The notes below the pieces were generated by a model. It ran no database searches and was not told the DNA's origin. It was given only the letters and a program-made list of their open reading frames with translations. A program made the position numbers and the translations under genes. A DNA stretch of 64,000 nucleotides from Musa acuminata AAA Group (lineage: Eukaryota; Streptophyta; Magnoliopsida; Zingiberales; Musaceae): assembly GCF_036884655.1 (NCBI RefSeq), contig NC_088330.1:29645501-29709500 (forward strand), in the 5' to 3' direction. Of this stretch, positions 24,101 to 35,000 are shown in pieces (positions within the stretch are counted from its first letter, which is position 1; each line of letters opens with the position of its first letter).

Positions 24101-24918
24101 ATTAGGATGCTAAAAATTCGGTCATCTACCATAAAAAATTTTGAAAGGCATCTTCAGTAAATTTCTCCACCTTCACTTTTTCCTAACTAGCAAATTTTGT
24201 CATACTGTCTTCTAAATGAAATTTCTTAAAAGCAACATGTGGTTTGTTTTGTAAAAACTAATGTTGTCTATCATATAGATTGTCGCCTTCCTTTGATTCC
24301 TCAGGGTTCTATTTTGACCAAGTACTGGGTGGTCTTGCAGTTAAGGAAGCAGAGCCCTTGAACTGGACCGCACGTTTACGCATAGCCATGGGACTTGCTT
24401 ATTGTCTGGAGCACATGATGCAACTTAACCCCCCTCTAATCCCTAGAAATTTGAATTCATCATCCATCTATCTAACCGAAGACAATGCAGCCAAGATTTC
24501 TGATCTTGAATTCTGGAATGTAGAAACAGAAGCAGACATGGCATCATCTGAAATCACAAAGGAGAGCAGCATCGTGTACAAGTTTGGAATAATTCTACTG
24601 GAGATAGTTTCAGGAAGGCTTCCATATTCAGAGGATGATGGCTTACTTGTGCTTTGGGCTAGGAGTTATTTGAGTGGGAAGAGACCGATAAAAGATATGG
24701 TAGATGCAACCCTGGACCCGGTGCCTGATGAAGATATCAATGCACTAGTGGAGGTGATTCAATCTTGCATAGATGAGGATCCAAATGAGCGACCAACAAT
24801 GAAAGAAGTCGCTGATCGAATGATGCTAATTACGGCAATTCCACCAGAGGAAGCTAATCCAAAGGTATCGCCACTGTGGTGGGCAGAGCTCCAAATTATT
24901 TCTTCAGAAGCTACCTAG
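15144..24918 (+). CDS. LRR receptor-like pseudokinase, MRH1/MDIS2-like (9 exons)
   Basis: Exons by GT-AG sites: 15144-15237, 15316-15451, 17630-17701, 21882-22025, 22104-22229, 22804-23279, 23357-23547, 23632-23764, 24341-24918; phases agree and give 649 residues. The order is a hydrophobic signal peptide (1-30), an LRR N-terminal cap with ALLALKG and DPCSWCGVEC (34-68), about four LRRs (77-160; exons 3 and 4 are 72 and 144 bp, the LRR unit size), a long proline-rich hinge (about 224-291), one membrane helix (about 299-322) and a kinase-like domain (355-630). Kinase residues are degenerate: IAVTSAIV where the ATP lysine is expected, PRNLNSSSIYL for HRDxKxxN, and DLEFW for DFG. So it is expected to be a catalytically inactive receptor. 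In Arabidopsis, relatives act in root-hair growth (MRH1) and pollen-tube reception of LURE peptides (MDIS2). Which of these applies here is unknown. Introns 2 and 3 carry transposons. The frame is intact throughout. Confidence 0.88.
15914..16767. repeat. Possible non-autonomous TIR element in intron 2
   Basis: The left end (gggaaaagccccaagtttt, 15918-15936) matches the reverse complement of the right end (aaaataggggcttttta, 16744-16760), and similarity extends about 50 bp inwards at roughly 70 percent by eye. No transposase is present. A target duplication was not found, so the class (perhaps Mutator-like) is open. The interior has tracts of ctggttcggt-type repeats near 16060-16150. Confidence 0.4.
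18321..18741 (-). repeat. 3' LTR of the intronic gypsy element
   Basis: Shares with 21199-21640 the phrases tgatgtagaa, gaaatgtttgatccatta, actatttatag and gtaaagcttg in the same order. The tatttatag phrase, read on the minus strand, is a TATA-like box. Confidence 0.85.
21199..21640 (-). repeat. 5' LTR of the intronic gypsy element
   Basis: Adjoins the primer-binding site (21184-21195) after a 3-bp spacer. Its distal end reads CCATCG where CCATCA would be expected, probably a point change in the terminal CA. Confidence 0.85.
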
Positions 24919-26539
24919 AGATGGAGTTGGCAACAATCGTATGGCAGCCCTTCTTTTGTACTGTTTCATAGTGAAACTGCTTTTGCTACATTTGCTTCAC
25001 TAGTTTGTAATTGTAATAGGGGAATTAAAAGAGAAAAGAAATTTAGTTTGGGATACTTAAAAAGAGTTTGTAGGTCTGTCTCTATTATGGAGAGAATGGA
25101 GGGCAATAGCCATGTGTGGAGAAGAATAACTTGGAGAGTACAAACAGCTTAGATTGTGAAAGTCTCTCCAGTATCCAATCTCAAGATTGGGCTTAAGATA
25201 ACTTGAATTTACATAGTAGTTATATTATTGTGCTTGTGATGATGAATCTGACTTGTGTAGAAAGATGAGACACAAGAGAGCCCAATGAAAACCCCAAATT
25301 TTTCCCTTCTGTTTGTTCAATGGTAAATTGCATCACAACCCACAACATTAATGCCAATTTCTCCAGCTTACCATCATATTATTAGAACATGTACTAGTGA
25401 TGCACTGTTTTTGAGCTTCTGCAACGGTTTGAAAGACAGGCTTGACATAGATTTCCTGTTCTACATTAGGAGACATCAATGGAGTGCATGGTTCTTTTAT
25501 TTTCTACTGCTCTCACATTATCCTTGTAGCATTTTTGTGCTTGATCCGAACTACAGCATAGGTTGAAGTGAGCATTCTATGCAAATATGAAGGGAGAAAC
25601 CAAAGGACATACCAAGTGTCTATGTATACAAACTCCCAGGATATGTCCAATCCAAGCAACATGATTTCCATTTCTCAATATCTTCTTTTAACCGCTTATC
25701 CTTTGATTTTGACGTCTAAATTTGCTTGAATCTGTGCATTTATCCTGGACAGATTTTGGATGTCCTCCTGGAATGGAATAATGTTGACAATCAGATCACC
25801 ATGATGTGAAATCCCATTGCTGAGATGAGGTTGTTTCTGAGCGTATCCCTCTCCATCAGATAACATTATTTTTAACTAATTATTGTTCTCTTTATTACTT
25901 GTCATAAATTTGCCAAAGTTCTAATGAAAAATTATAAAAATTTTCAAAAAGGATGAGTTTGGTCAATCAAGACATACATACATTAAAAAAATATATTAAA
26001 AAATTAGTACATTAAATATTGTAAATGATGTTCTCACAAAAATTCAAACAGAAAATCTATCAAATAATTCACTAAACAATCTGGATGTCAGATAGGCATA
26101 CCATATATTTTCAAGAGTATATAGAAAAGACATTAGCTGAACTTCGTTGGCCAATAATATTATTTTGCATATGACTACATTTCTAAAGTTTAACATCCTT
26201 TAATGGAGACCACAGGGAAGTCATAAAATAATTATTAAATCCATAAGAAAATAGCACTTTAGTTTTTCTTTTCTTGTCCAGGTCCATGTTCCATGAAGAA
26301 ACCGATCGTATATTATTTTTGTATAAATTAATATTATATTCCATGAGAGAAAGGACTCTCATAGTTATTTCAATAATTTTATCTTTTCCTCCCTTTAAAC
26401 CTATTTTTGTACCTTCCGAATGATCTTGGCTCTCCCAAGGACTCCTCTCCCCTTTTCTTCTTAGTAAAGAATGTTGTCTCTATTTCAACTATTTGCCTCC
26501 AATCAAGCTAGGGTTTTTTATATAAACAAGAGTTATATT
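24919..26539. other. Downstream of the receptor gene; no gene recognised
   Basis: The first few hundred bases probably form the 3' UTR (for example the run tttgtaattgtaatagg near 25003-25019). After that the sequence is AT-rich with only short frames (25351-25566), which have no recognisable motif. Confidence 0.4.
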
Positions 26540-27297
26540 AAAGCCTCTACTCCGACACAAGCAAAATCCTAGGACAGACAAAGGTTTGTCATCAACCCCT
26601 GAGTTCTACACCTATGGCTCCATCTTCCTCTTAGGCTAATATCTTCCAACAAGCACATAGTCTAGGAACCGAAGCTAAATTACAAAATATATATAACAAT
26701 GCTATCATTTCACTTAAAATCAACCTTGTTAAAGTTGATTGTGCCAGATTTTCCTAAATTGAAGCCTAAATAGTAAATTTATGGGTAGAATTCCTCCGTT
26801 ACGATTCCTTAAACTTTCTCTACCTAATCTATGAAAAATCTTGGGATCCTTTAAACATTATTAACTTTGCTATGATTTCTTGTTTTAAGGTTTTTTTTTT
26901 AAGAGGATACTGTCTAAGTTCTTATCGGAAGACCTTGGGTTATTTATGGTCAAAGCCTCTACCTCCTTCCTTGCAAGTCTCGCTTGGGTCTATGCCCTAC
27001 TTGGGTCTCATTTCTTAGAGTTTTGATTGAATACCTCCACTCAAATCGGCTCTCTCAAATTATTGTTTAGATTGACAAACCCCTTAAAATTGATAGTATT
27101 ATTATATTTGGTACCAAAGAAAAATTTACTCTATATATTACTATATTTTGAACCTCTCTCTCAAGGTACATAGATCAATAAGAGAGATCAGAGATTTTCT
27201 TGAATATATTGCTTTTGAAAAATATTCTTATTCTATGTTTTGAGTGTGGATTAGTGGGTCATGAAACATAATTCTATCCCCTTAATAGGCAAAGAAT
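26540..27297 (+). mobile_element. LINE (L1-type) ORF1 relic
   Basis: Translation across stops gives features of plant L1 ORF1 proteins. There is a DUF4283-like part ending near 27060, where LAWVYALLGSHFLEF and IGSL resemble the WVRLPxLPxEF...IGxLIG pattern. Further on is a CCHC zinc-knuckle start CFECGLVGH (27236-27262). No intact frame remains and ORF2 is absent, so this is a fragment truncated at its 3' side. Confidence 0.45.
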
Positions 27298-27584
27298 GAT
27301 AGGGTAGACAGACATGTGGCCAAATATTCGATCGTTTCACTGTGATTAGCACGATCAACCAACCCGAGCATCGGGTGAGGCAAACATCATGTTGCACCTT
27401 TGCCCAAAATGGTAAACATTCCCCTCTTCACCGTCAACAATTCTAATTATAACCATCCCTTGGGTCACCTATAAAAGGGACCCTAGGTATACTCACATTT
27501 CAATACACAGAATATTATTAGCACTAGCCGACTAATCAAACTAGTCCATCTAGTCCGACCGATCTGAACTTCAAAGCTAACTTG
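27298..27584 (+). repeat. LTR-like fragment with TATA box
   Basis: A GC-richer stretch with a good TATA-type box (cacctataaaagggaccc, 27465-27482) followed by a leader-like CA/CT-rich tract. It resembles the U3/R part of a plant LTR, but no partner LTR, PBS or coding region is visible. It ends exactly where the inverted copia LTR begins at 27585. Confidence 0.35.
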
Positions 27585-30500
27585 TGTTGGGAAATCTAGA
27601 TAGAGCATCATATATATTGCGAAAGAACAGAAAAATAAAATCTTATATTAAAAACAAAAAGGGTTTCATCGTCGTGCGAACATTGGTGCGTAAAATAAAA
27701 AGTACAATCGAAAACCGTACATGTCAAGGCAGAATTATTACATAGGGAGATCATAGATCCCTATAAAATCCTAGATTTATAGGAGTAGATGAAGAATGTT
27801 AACTATCCTCCTCTTTAGTGGTGATCCATATGGTAGATACGGTGAAGAAGCTTATCAAATCACTGTACGATCTTCCTCTCCACGCACACCACGTGATCAA
27901 GAAGGGGCCGACCCTTCTTACTATCCACATGCCCCAAACTAGGGTTGTCGGCTAAAAAGGAGAGGGAGGGAGGAGAATATGAGGTAGCAACTAAAAAGGA
28001 TTTGGCCTATACCTCTTTGGTTCCTTGCTATTTATAGAGGTTTCATATCAACTTAACCCTAATGGATCCTACCCTATTGGATATTAGATCTTCATCCAAC
28101 TATCCAAGCATCTTGGATTAATGGATCTCTACCCAATAATATCTTATTGGCTCTTATTAGATCTTATCCATAAGATCCAATAATTGAGGGGCTTATTGGA
28201 TATTCAATAAGATAGGGGCTCTAACGGTTATCTCATATTCGAACATCTACTCATCGCAACATCTACCATATATGTGTGACCATTTAATCCTAACATCGAG
28301 TTAGTCTTAAGTCATACTTGTTAGAACTCTTTCTAACTCAGTAAATTATCATCTCTTATAATAATTAACTCAATTAATTGACTATGGATGTACTATGCTA
28401 CTATACTGTAGTCCCTAGATGATACAGAAAAATTTAATCCATTTGACATATCTGTTCTTAGTTATCATGTATCTATAGTCTCTCATCCATCTAATATTTC
28501 AAAAACCATATACTGAGTATGGTAGTGTCAAACCCATACAGAATCTATTCAAGTTTCACTCTAATCGGATTCTCTTAGAGAACTCTTTCTCTCTCGATCT
28601 GAATGATTCTATCTAGAGATTTGTTTGAGCAAGAACATATACGATATTCCTCTAATGACACCAAGAGCGGATAATCCTTTATTGATACTCAATTGCCCTT
28701 ATAAAGTTGGTTATTACTCCCGATGACCATTTGTATTAGATCTAAAACCTACAGACCTATAAGTTCAGTATCAAAGAGTGGAGTACTCACATAGGGCATC
28801 CTTGGTGTCTCAAGTCTAAGGACCAAATACATAATTAGGATCACAGAATTATTGTCTAACAGTGAGGTATCATTAACCATTTAGTATTTTGTGGACGAAT
28901 CAATCAATGAACTCATTCTCCAATAAGCACATGTATTGTATCCATAGTGTCCCCACACGAGCAGCTATAAGACTTGCTAGTCATAGATGCCCTATAAGCC
29001 AATCACATGAGTGATGGCATGTGTGACTTGACACACAATCTTTTTGCTTATTATTATTATTTGGTATTTTATCACTTTATATTATCTATTGCATGAATAT
29101 ATTATGATGTTCATGGATCTATGCAATGAGAATCGAATCGTGATGAGATCACAATAATGAGACCGATTCGTCTTTAAACACAAATCCTAAATAATTTCGA
29201 TCATAGGTTACTCGAGAGAGACATCGAGATAACCAGACAGATTAGTGTGTTGTATACTCATCCATATGATGGATGCAGCTGGTCTCATAGTTGCTCGTGT
29301 GAGGACACTAGGGATACAGTGTATGTGCTCATTGGAGAATAAGTTTCTTGATTGATCTGCTCACGGAATGTTGGATAGTTAATGATGCCTTATTGTCAGA
29401 TAGTGATTTCGTCATCCCAATAGTGTATTTGGTCCTTAGACTTAAGATACCAAGGCTGTCAAGTATGAGTACTCTACTTTTTTATACCGGACTTATAGGT
29501 CTGGATGTTCAAGAATTAGCACAGTCGGTTATCAGGAGTGGTAGCCAACCTTACGAGGGTTATTGAGTATCGATAGAGGATCATCCGCTCTCGGTGTCAT
29601 GAGAGGAATATCTCATGTGTTTTTGCTCAGACAAATCCCTAGCCAAGGTTATTCGGATTGAGAAAGAAAGGGTTCTTTGGGAGAATTTGATTAGAGCGAG
29701 ACTCAAGTAGAAACTGTATGGGCTTGACAGTACCATGCCCCGTATATAATCTCTAGGGTATTAGATGGATAAGGGACTATAGATACATAGTAACTTATGA
29801 CAAATAGGTCCAAAGGATTGTATTCCCCTGTATCATCTAGGGGCTGCAGTGTGATGGCTTAGTATGTCCGCAATCGATGAGTCGAGTGAATTATTATTGA
29901 GATAATAATTCACTAAGCTAGAAGGAGTTCTGACAGGTATAACTTATGGCCAGCTCGATATTAGGCCTAGAGGGTCACACACATTTGGTAGGTATTGTGA
30001 TGAGTATAGATTTAGAAATGAGATATCTGCTGGAGTCCCTATCTTATTAGATATCCAATAAGCCCTTGAATTATTGGATCATATGGATAAGATATAATAA
30101 GAGCAAATGAGAGATTATTGGATATAGATTCACTAATCTAAGTGGCTTGGGTAGTTGGATGGAGATCCAATACCTAATAGGGTAGGATCCATTAGGGTTA
30201 AATTAACAAGGGGCCTCTATAAATATGAGAGAACCAAACACCCGAAGACTAGATTTTTTTTTTACTATCTCCTCTCTCCCTCTCCTCCTCATACTATAGC
30301 CCCTATTTAGGGCATGTGCACAGCAAGAAGGGGCAGTCCCTTCTTGATTGTGTGGTGCACGTGAGGAAGAGTTTTGGGCAACAATTTGATGAGCATCTTT
30401 GTAGCCCCTATCATGTGGATCACCGCTAGAGAGGAGAATAGTTGACCTCCTTCATCCTCTCCAACAGATCTGTAATATTTTTAGGGATATACAATATCCC

Positions 30501-31500
30501 TAGGTAATTCTCTTACACATAGTTTTTTGGTTTCGTGGGTTTTTGCACATCAACTTTTGCACGACGATGAAACCTTCTTTTTCTATGGGAATTCTGAGAT
30601 TTTATTTTATTTTGTTCTTCCACTACGCATGTGATGTTGTTCCGGATTTTAAAACAAGACCAATCACCTCCATTATATGGACAAGTATACAGCATATTAG
30701 TATGTTTGGTTATCTCGATGTCTCTCTTGAGTAACATATGACCGGAATTATTTAGGATATATGTTTAAAGACGAATCGGTCTCATTATCGTGATCTTATC
30801 ATGATCTGATTTTATAATACAGATCTATGGATATCATAATATATGCAATATGTAACATAAAGTTAAAATAATAATAATAATAATAAATAAAAAGACTGCG
30901 TAGCATGTCACACGTGTCATATTGGCTTACAAAACACTTATTATTAGTAATCTCCTACTTAACCTAAAGCTAATCACTTATATATCTAATCTTTATCAAA
31001 CTCTTATTATGTTCAAAGATAATTTGAGACAATAGTTTTGTCAGTGGATCTATGGCTTGCATAGCACTTATGACTAGTAATATTCCACTTAACATAAAAC
31101 TAATCACCTATATATCTAATCATCATCAGACTCTTGTGATATTGAAAGATAATTTATATCTAATCATCATCAGACTCTTGTGATATTGAAAGATAATTTG
31201 AGATAATGGTTTCATTAGTGGATCTATGATGTTATCTTTGGATGTAACTCTTTCTATGATATATTATCATGGGTCATGATCTCTCTAATTAAATGAAACC
31301 TCCTCGTAGCATGCTTCAACTTTTGATGAGATTCGAGTTCCTTTGCTCGAGCAATCACCCTGTTATTATCGCAATATAACTTTTCATTCAGACTTCTAGA
31401 TCTATAATAACTTGTAGATCTATAATAAATTTCTTCATTTAGATTATTTTATTTTAGATAATGCATATGCTGTAACTATGCATACGAAGTGTGAAATGAT
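27585..31500 (-). mobile_element. Copia 3' fragment in reverse orientation (LTR plus RNase H end), split by a solo LTR
   Basis: Reverse complement of the family at 1-4559. The LTR runs from 27585 (TGTTGGGAAA, the reverse of ...TTTCCCAACA) to 28974, is interrupted by the forward solo LTR 28975-30656, and resumes at 30657 until about 30950. Beyond that are the reversed polypurine region (aagctaatcac, about 30966) and the RNase H end, for example gtcagtggatct (reverse of the DPLT-coding segment) and tgcgataata-like pieces up to about 31480. The LTR-internal junction is present twice (30945-31045 and 31058-31220), a partial tandem duplication. No coding capacity remains. Confidence 0.82.
28975..30656 (+). 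mobile_element. Solo LTR of the copia family, forward orientation
   Basis: This has TG...CA ends (TGCTAGTC to TTTTAAAACA, 1,682 bp) and aligns along its length with the LTR at 3068-4559. The flanks AGACT (28970-28974) and AGACC (30657-30661) are a 5-bp target duplication with one change; the uninterrupted LTR family sequence has AGACC once at this point. No internal region is present, so it arose by LTR-LTR recombination or loss. A TATA-like box (ctctataaatatg) lies near 30215. It has about 120 bp near 30040-30165 that the LTR at 3068-4559 lacks. Confidence 0.88.
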
Positions 31501-32076
31501 TATTTTACATGTGATCATTTGAAAGAAAATTATTAAAATTATTTCTTACTTAAATTTAAATATTAATATTAAAAAATTATCATTCTTTTTAAATTTAAGC
31601 TTATTTTAATATTACATATTGACGGAAGAGTTTACTTAGAATTGACACACCGTGATATACTTCTGAGAAGTCTTGGATCATATATTCTCTTTCTTCGGTC
31701 ACATCTTTCTTTCACATCCTTTCTTTCTCTTTCTCTGTCTCTCGATGGAGAGTTGGGTTTAAGCAACGACAGCCGATACTGAAAAGCCCAATTATCCGAA
31801 GTAGCAGATCGAATCAAGTCTATGGATAGATATTCTAATTAAGATTATGAATATAATTAAAGCGATCAATTAAGTATATTTTACTAAAATAAAATCTTAA
31901 AAACAGTAAGAAAACAATTTTAGTACCAAATACGTTTTCAGAAACGTATTCTATATCTTCGTTTTCAGAAACAACAAGGCACACAAACAAGTCCTCCTAA
32001 TGCAAACGGATCTCTCTCGGTCGCTCCGACTTCACTGGGCCTAGACCATAGCCGTCTTTCTTTCCTCCCCCCTCTC
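31501..32076 (+). other. Promoter and 5' leader region of the Sam50-like gene
   Basis: AT-rich DNA becomes CT-rich and then GC-rich close to the start codon at 32077. I could not assign a specific TATA box or known element. The open frame on the opposite strand at 31632-31817 has no recognisable motif. Confidence 0.4.
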
Positions 32077-35000
32077 ATGGCGATCCCTTCCGACTCCGAA
32101 GGCGGCCCGAACCCTAAGCCCGGCGGAGTAAAGGACAAGGACGACGGAAAAGCGGTGCCTGAGGATACCACCAATGGCCTTGGTCGGGAAGGGGAAGAGG
32201 ACGAGGACGAGGACGAGGACGAGATCGAGGAGGACGAGGAAGAAGACGGCGATGAGGAGGCGGAGGAAAAAGTAACCCCCTCCTCCGAGAGGAAGAATCT
32301 CGATCGCCTTCTCCGACGCCTCTCTGGAGGTCCCGTCCGCCTCCGCGTCCACGATGTCATCATCCGGGGCAACACTAAGACTAAGGACGCCCTTATCGAA
32401 TCCGAGGTCCTTGACGCCTTCCGCACAGCCTCTTCAATGCAGGAGCTTCTCCAGGCTGCCGGCCTCGCCAACACGCGCCTCCGGCAGTTGGATATTTTCG
32501 ATTCCGTCAACATTACGCTCGATTCCGGCCCCTCCGAGCTCCCTGGCACTGCTAATGTCGTCATCGATATTGTCGAGGCCAAGAATCCGCTCACGGGTGA
32601 TTTTGGGGTGTATTCGAAGCCGGAGGTGAGATCTTCGATTTATTTTTTTTGTTTATCTTATTTGTCCTTTCCAATCTCTTAACTCCTTTATATTACTAGA
32701 TCGCTTGGATATATATTATATTTTGTAACTTTGATTTGCAATTCTTCTCTGTTACAAACAAAATTATACATTAGGGCTTCAGCAAGTATTGAAGGGATTT
32801 TGAAGATAGATGACAAGTATCATGCTGTTGCTTCATCCTGACAGTTTACAATAGCCAATAATTTGGACAACTACCAAGTCATTGTGATAAGACTGCAAAC
32901 AGAAAAGAAAAGTATTTTTACCCACTTTATAGAGTATGATGAGTCCATGAAAAAGATGCTGGTATTTGAAAATTTTGAACTAATGCAGTATTGTGATAGG
33001 ACAGATCATAATGCGTAGGGATGAAAAGAGCATTAGTTTGAACCTAAGAATAGAGGACATGATATTTGAAATTCACCTCAAATGATAGTGGCTAAAAGAC
33101 ATTATATTTCTTCACAAACTACTAACACCCCTTAGTATCTTATTTGAATATCACCAAGCAGCATTGGAACAATATTTTCTTATTCTAGGGATTCTTAACT
33201 TACCTTTAGCAGATTGTGGACATATTATGGCACTTCCTGATTTGTAGTATGTTTTAATCATCATAAACTTCTTACTGCATAAAGCTTAAAGCTTTATCCT
33301 CACATTTTTTATGGTTATTTTGGATTACTGAAAACTAGTGTTGACAATTCTAGTGGAAAATTACGAACAAGAAAAGTAATCCAAAGACAATACATCAAGA
33401 TTTTCTCAATATGGAAACTTCCTAACTCTGATGTGACAACCTCAACCTGAGGTAAAGTTGTTTATACATACATTCCCTTAGAAAATAACGGTAGATCCTT
33501 TAAATATATTTTATATGTATGCATATATCTGTTGTGTGTGTGTTTGCCTTGAAGATTGCAAATTTGTTCTTGAGATAAGCTACCTTCTTTAGATTGTTGG
33601 AAATCTACTATGAGGGGTCAAATTGAGCAAAATCCCCCTTTCAAGTATTTCTCAGAATGACACGAGATGGATTCCACCTAAAAAGGATAAACCCAAGAAT
33701 TAAGTTGGGTGGGAAACTAAGACTCTTTACGAGTTAGTGTGTTCCAAATATGTTATTGAATGTGCCATTATTGCAAAAATATCCTTGGTTGATCCTATAT
33801 AAAGAATGCCTTGGTAAAATTAGTACTGACTTGTTTTAGGGGGACAAAGAATGCGAGGAGGAACGAGAGAAATTAGGGTTACCTCTAGATGACAATTAAG
33901 AAAACTAGGAAAGAGGGTTAGAAGGGAAAGAAGAGGGGATAAATTACTAATTAGCTCTAGGGTTACAGGTTACCTAAGGGTTGTTGGCGTTTGTGATTCA
34001 AGATGATCTCGTCGAGTTCAAGTCAAGTCAAATCCTCATTGTTGAAGCAAGATGCAACTCGTTCAAATCACATCCAATCTCCGTTGTTGAAGCAAGAGGT
34101 GACTTTTCCAAGTTAGGCCCACATCACCACACTACTTGGCCAAGTCCTAGTCCAAGCAGGACTCAATTTCTAGCAAAGATGGACGACCAAGAACAATGTT
34201 GCACAGGTAGGAGACACCCGCAACTCCTTGAGTGCCTAGGAGTTATCTCATCACCTGATCTCCTCAGGACTTTAGGTAATTGATACCTATATGAAGAGAT
34301 TGTTGCCTTCTCAAGAAATGAAAGAAACCCTTCTCCGTGAGAAGCCAAATCACGAGAGAAACAAGCCTTCTTCCTTCGTTGGCCACCTACAACACCATAA
34401 TTCTATCGCCAAGAGAGATCCTTTCTATCGACGGCCACCGACGATCCTTCGTCAAGGTGTTCCAATAAGATCCCTCAAAGTCCAACCGGTCTAGAGCCTG
34501 CTCTAGTTGAGAGAACTAGAGGAGAAAGCAGAAGAGGCGTTGCTACCCATAATCAGGCCGTTGAGATCCTTGTTTCGAGTTGCCAACTAGTGCAAGCCCT
34601 CGTCTTCGACCCTTCTAGCAAGTCAGAGGCCTCAACGTTTTCCTAAACCTCTATCATACTAAAATTGGTTGATTCTGATATGGCTGGGATTGGATTAGAT
34701 TGACACTCCTGAATCCTTCCTTTTGTTCCCCTTTATAATCCCTCGAAAGAAAATTAAGAGAAATAAAACAAAAATGTGGGAAAAAGGTTTTGTTGTGGCG
34801 AACAATAAGAAAAGGCAAAGGGGAAAAGTGCAGAACACTACTCTGTTTTCTCGGCTGATGTATCTGAGCCAGCTAACAGTGAAAAAGGAGAGGAGATGGA
34901 GAAGAGGATCAGGATAGGACACAACCCAATCTGCAGTAATAAACAAGCAAGGGAAAGAGTGTGAACTGTCTCCTACTGGAAGCTTCTCTTCTTTGAGGGA

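Noticed and set aside
27585..31500. A full copia element bounded by inverted LTRs
   Set aside because: The inverted arrangement is explained better by a solo LTR with a 5-bp TSD nested in a reversed LTR; there is no internal region between the arms.
31965..32594. 209-residue Ser/Arg-rich minus-strand frame
   Set aside because: It is antisense to the acidic first exon of the Sam50-like gene; the serine runs are the complement of the gag/gac repeat.
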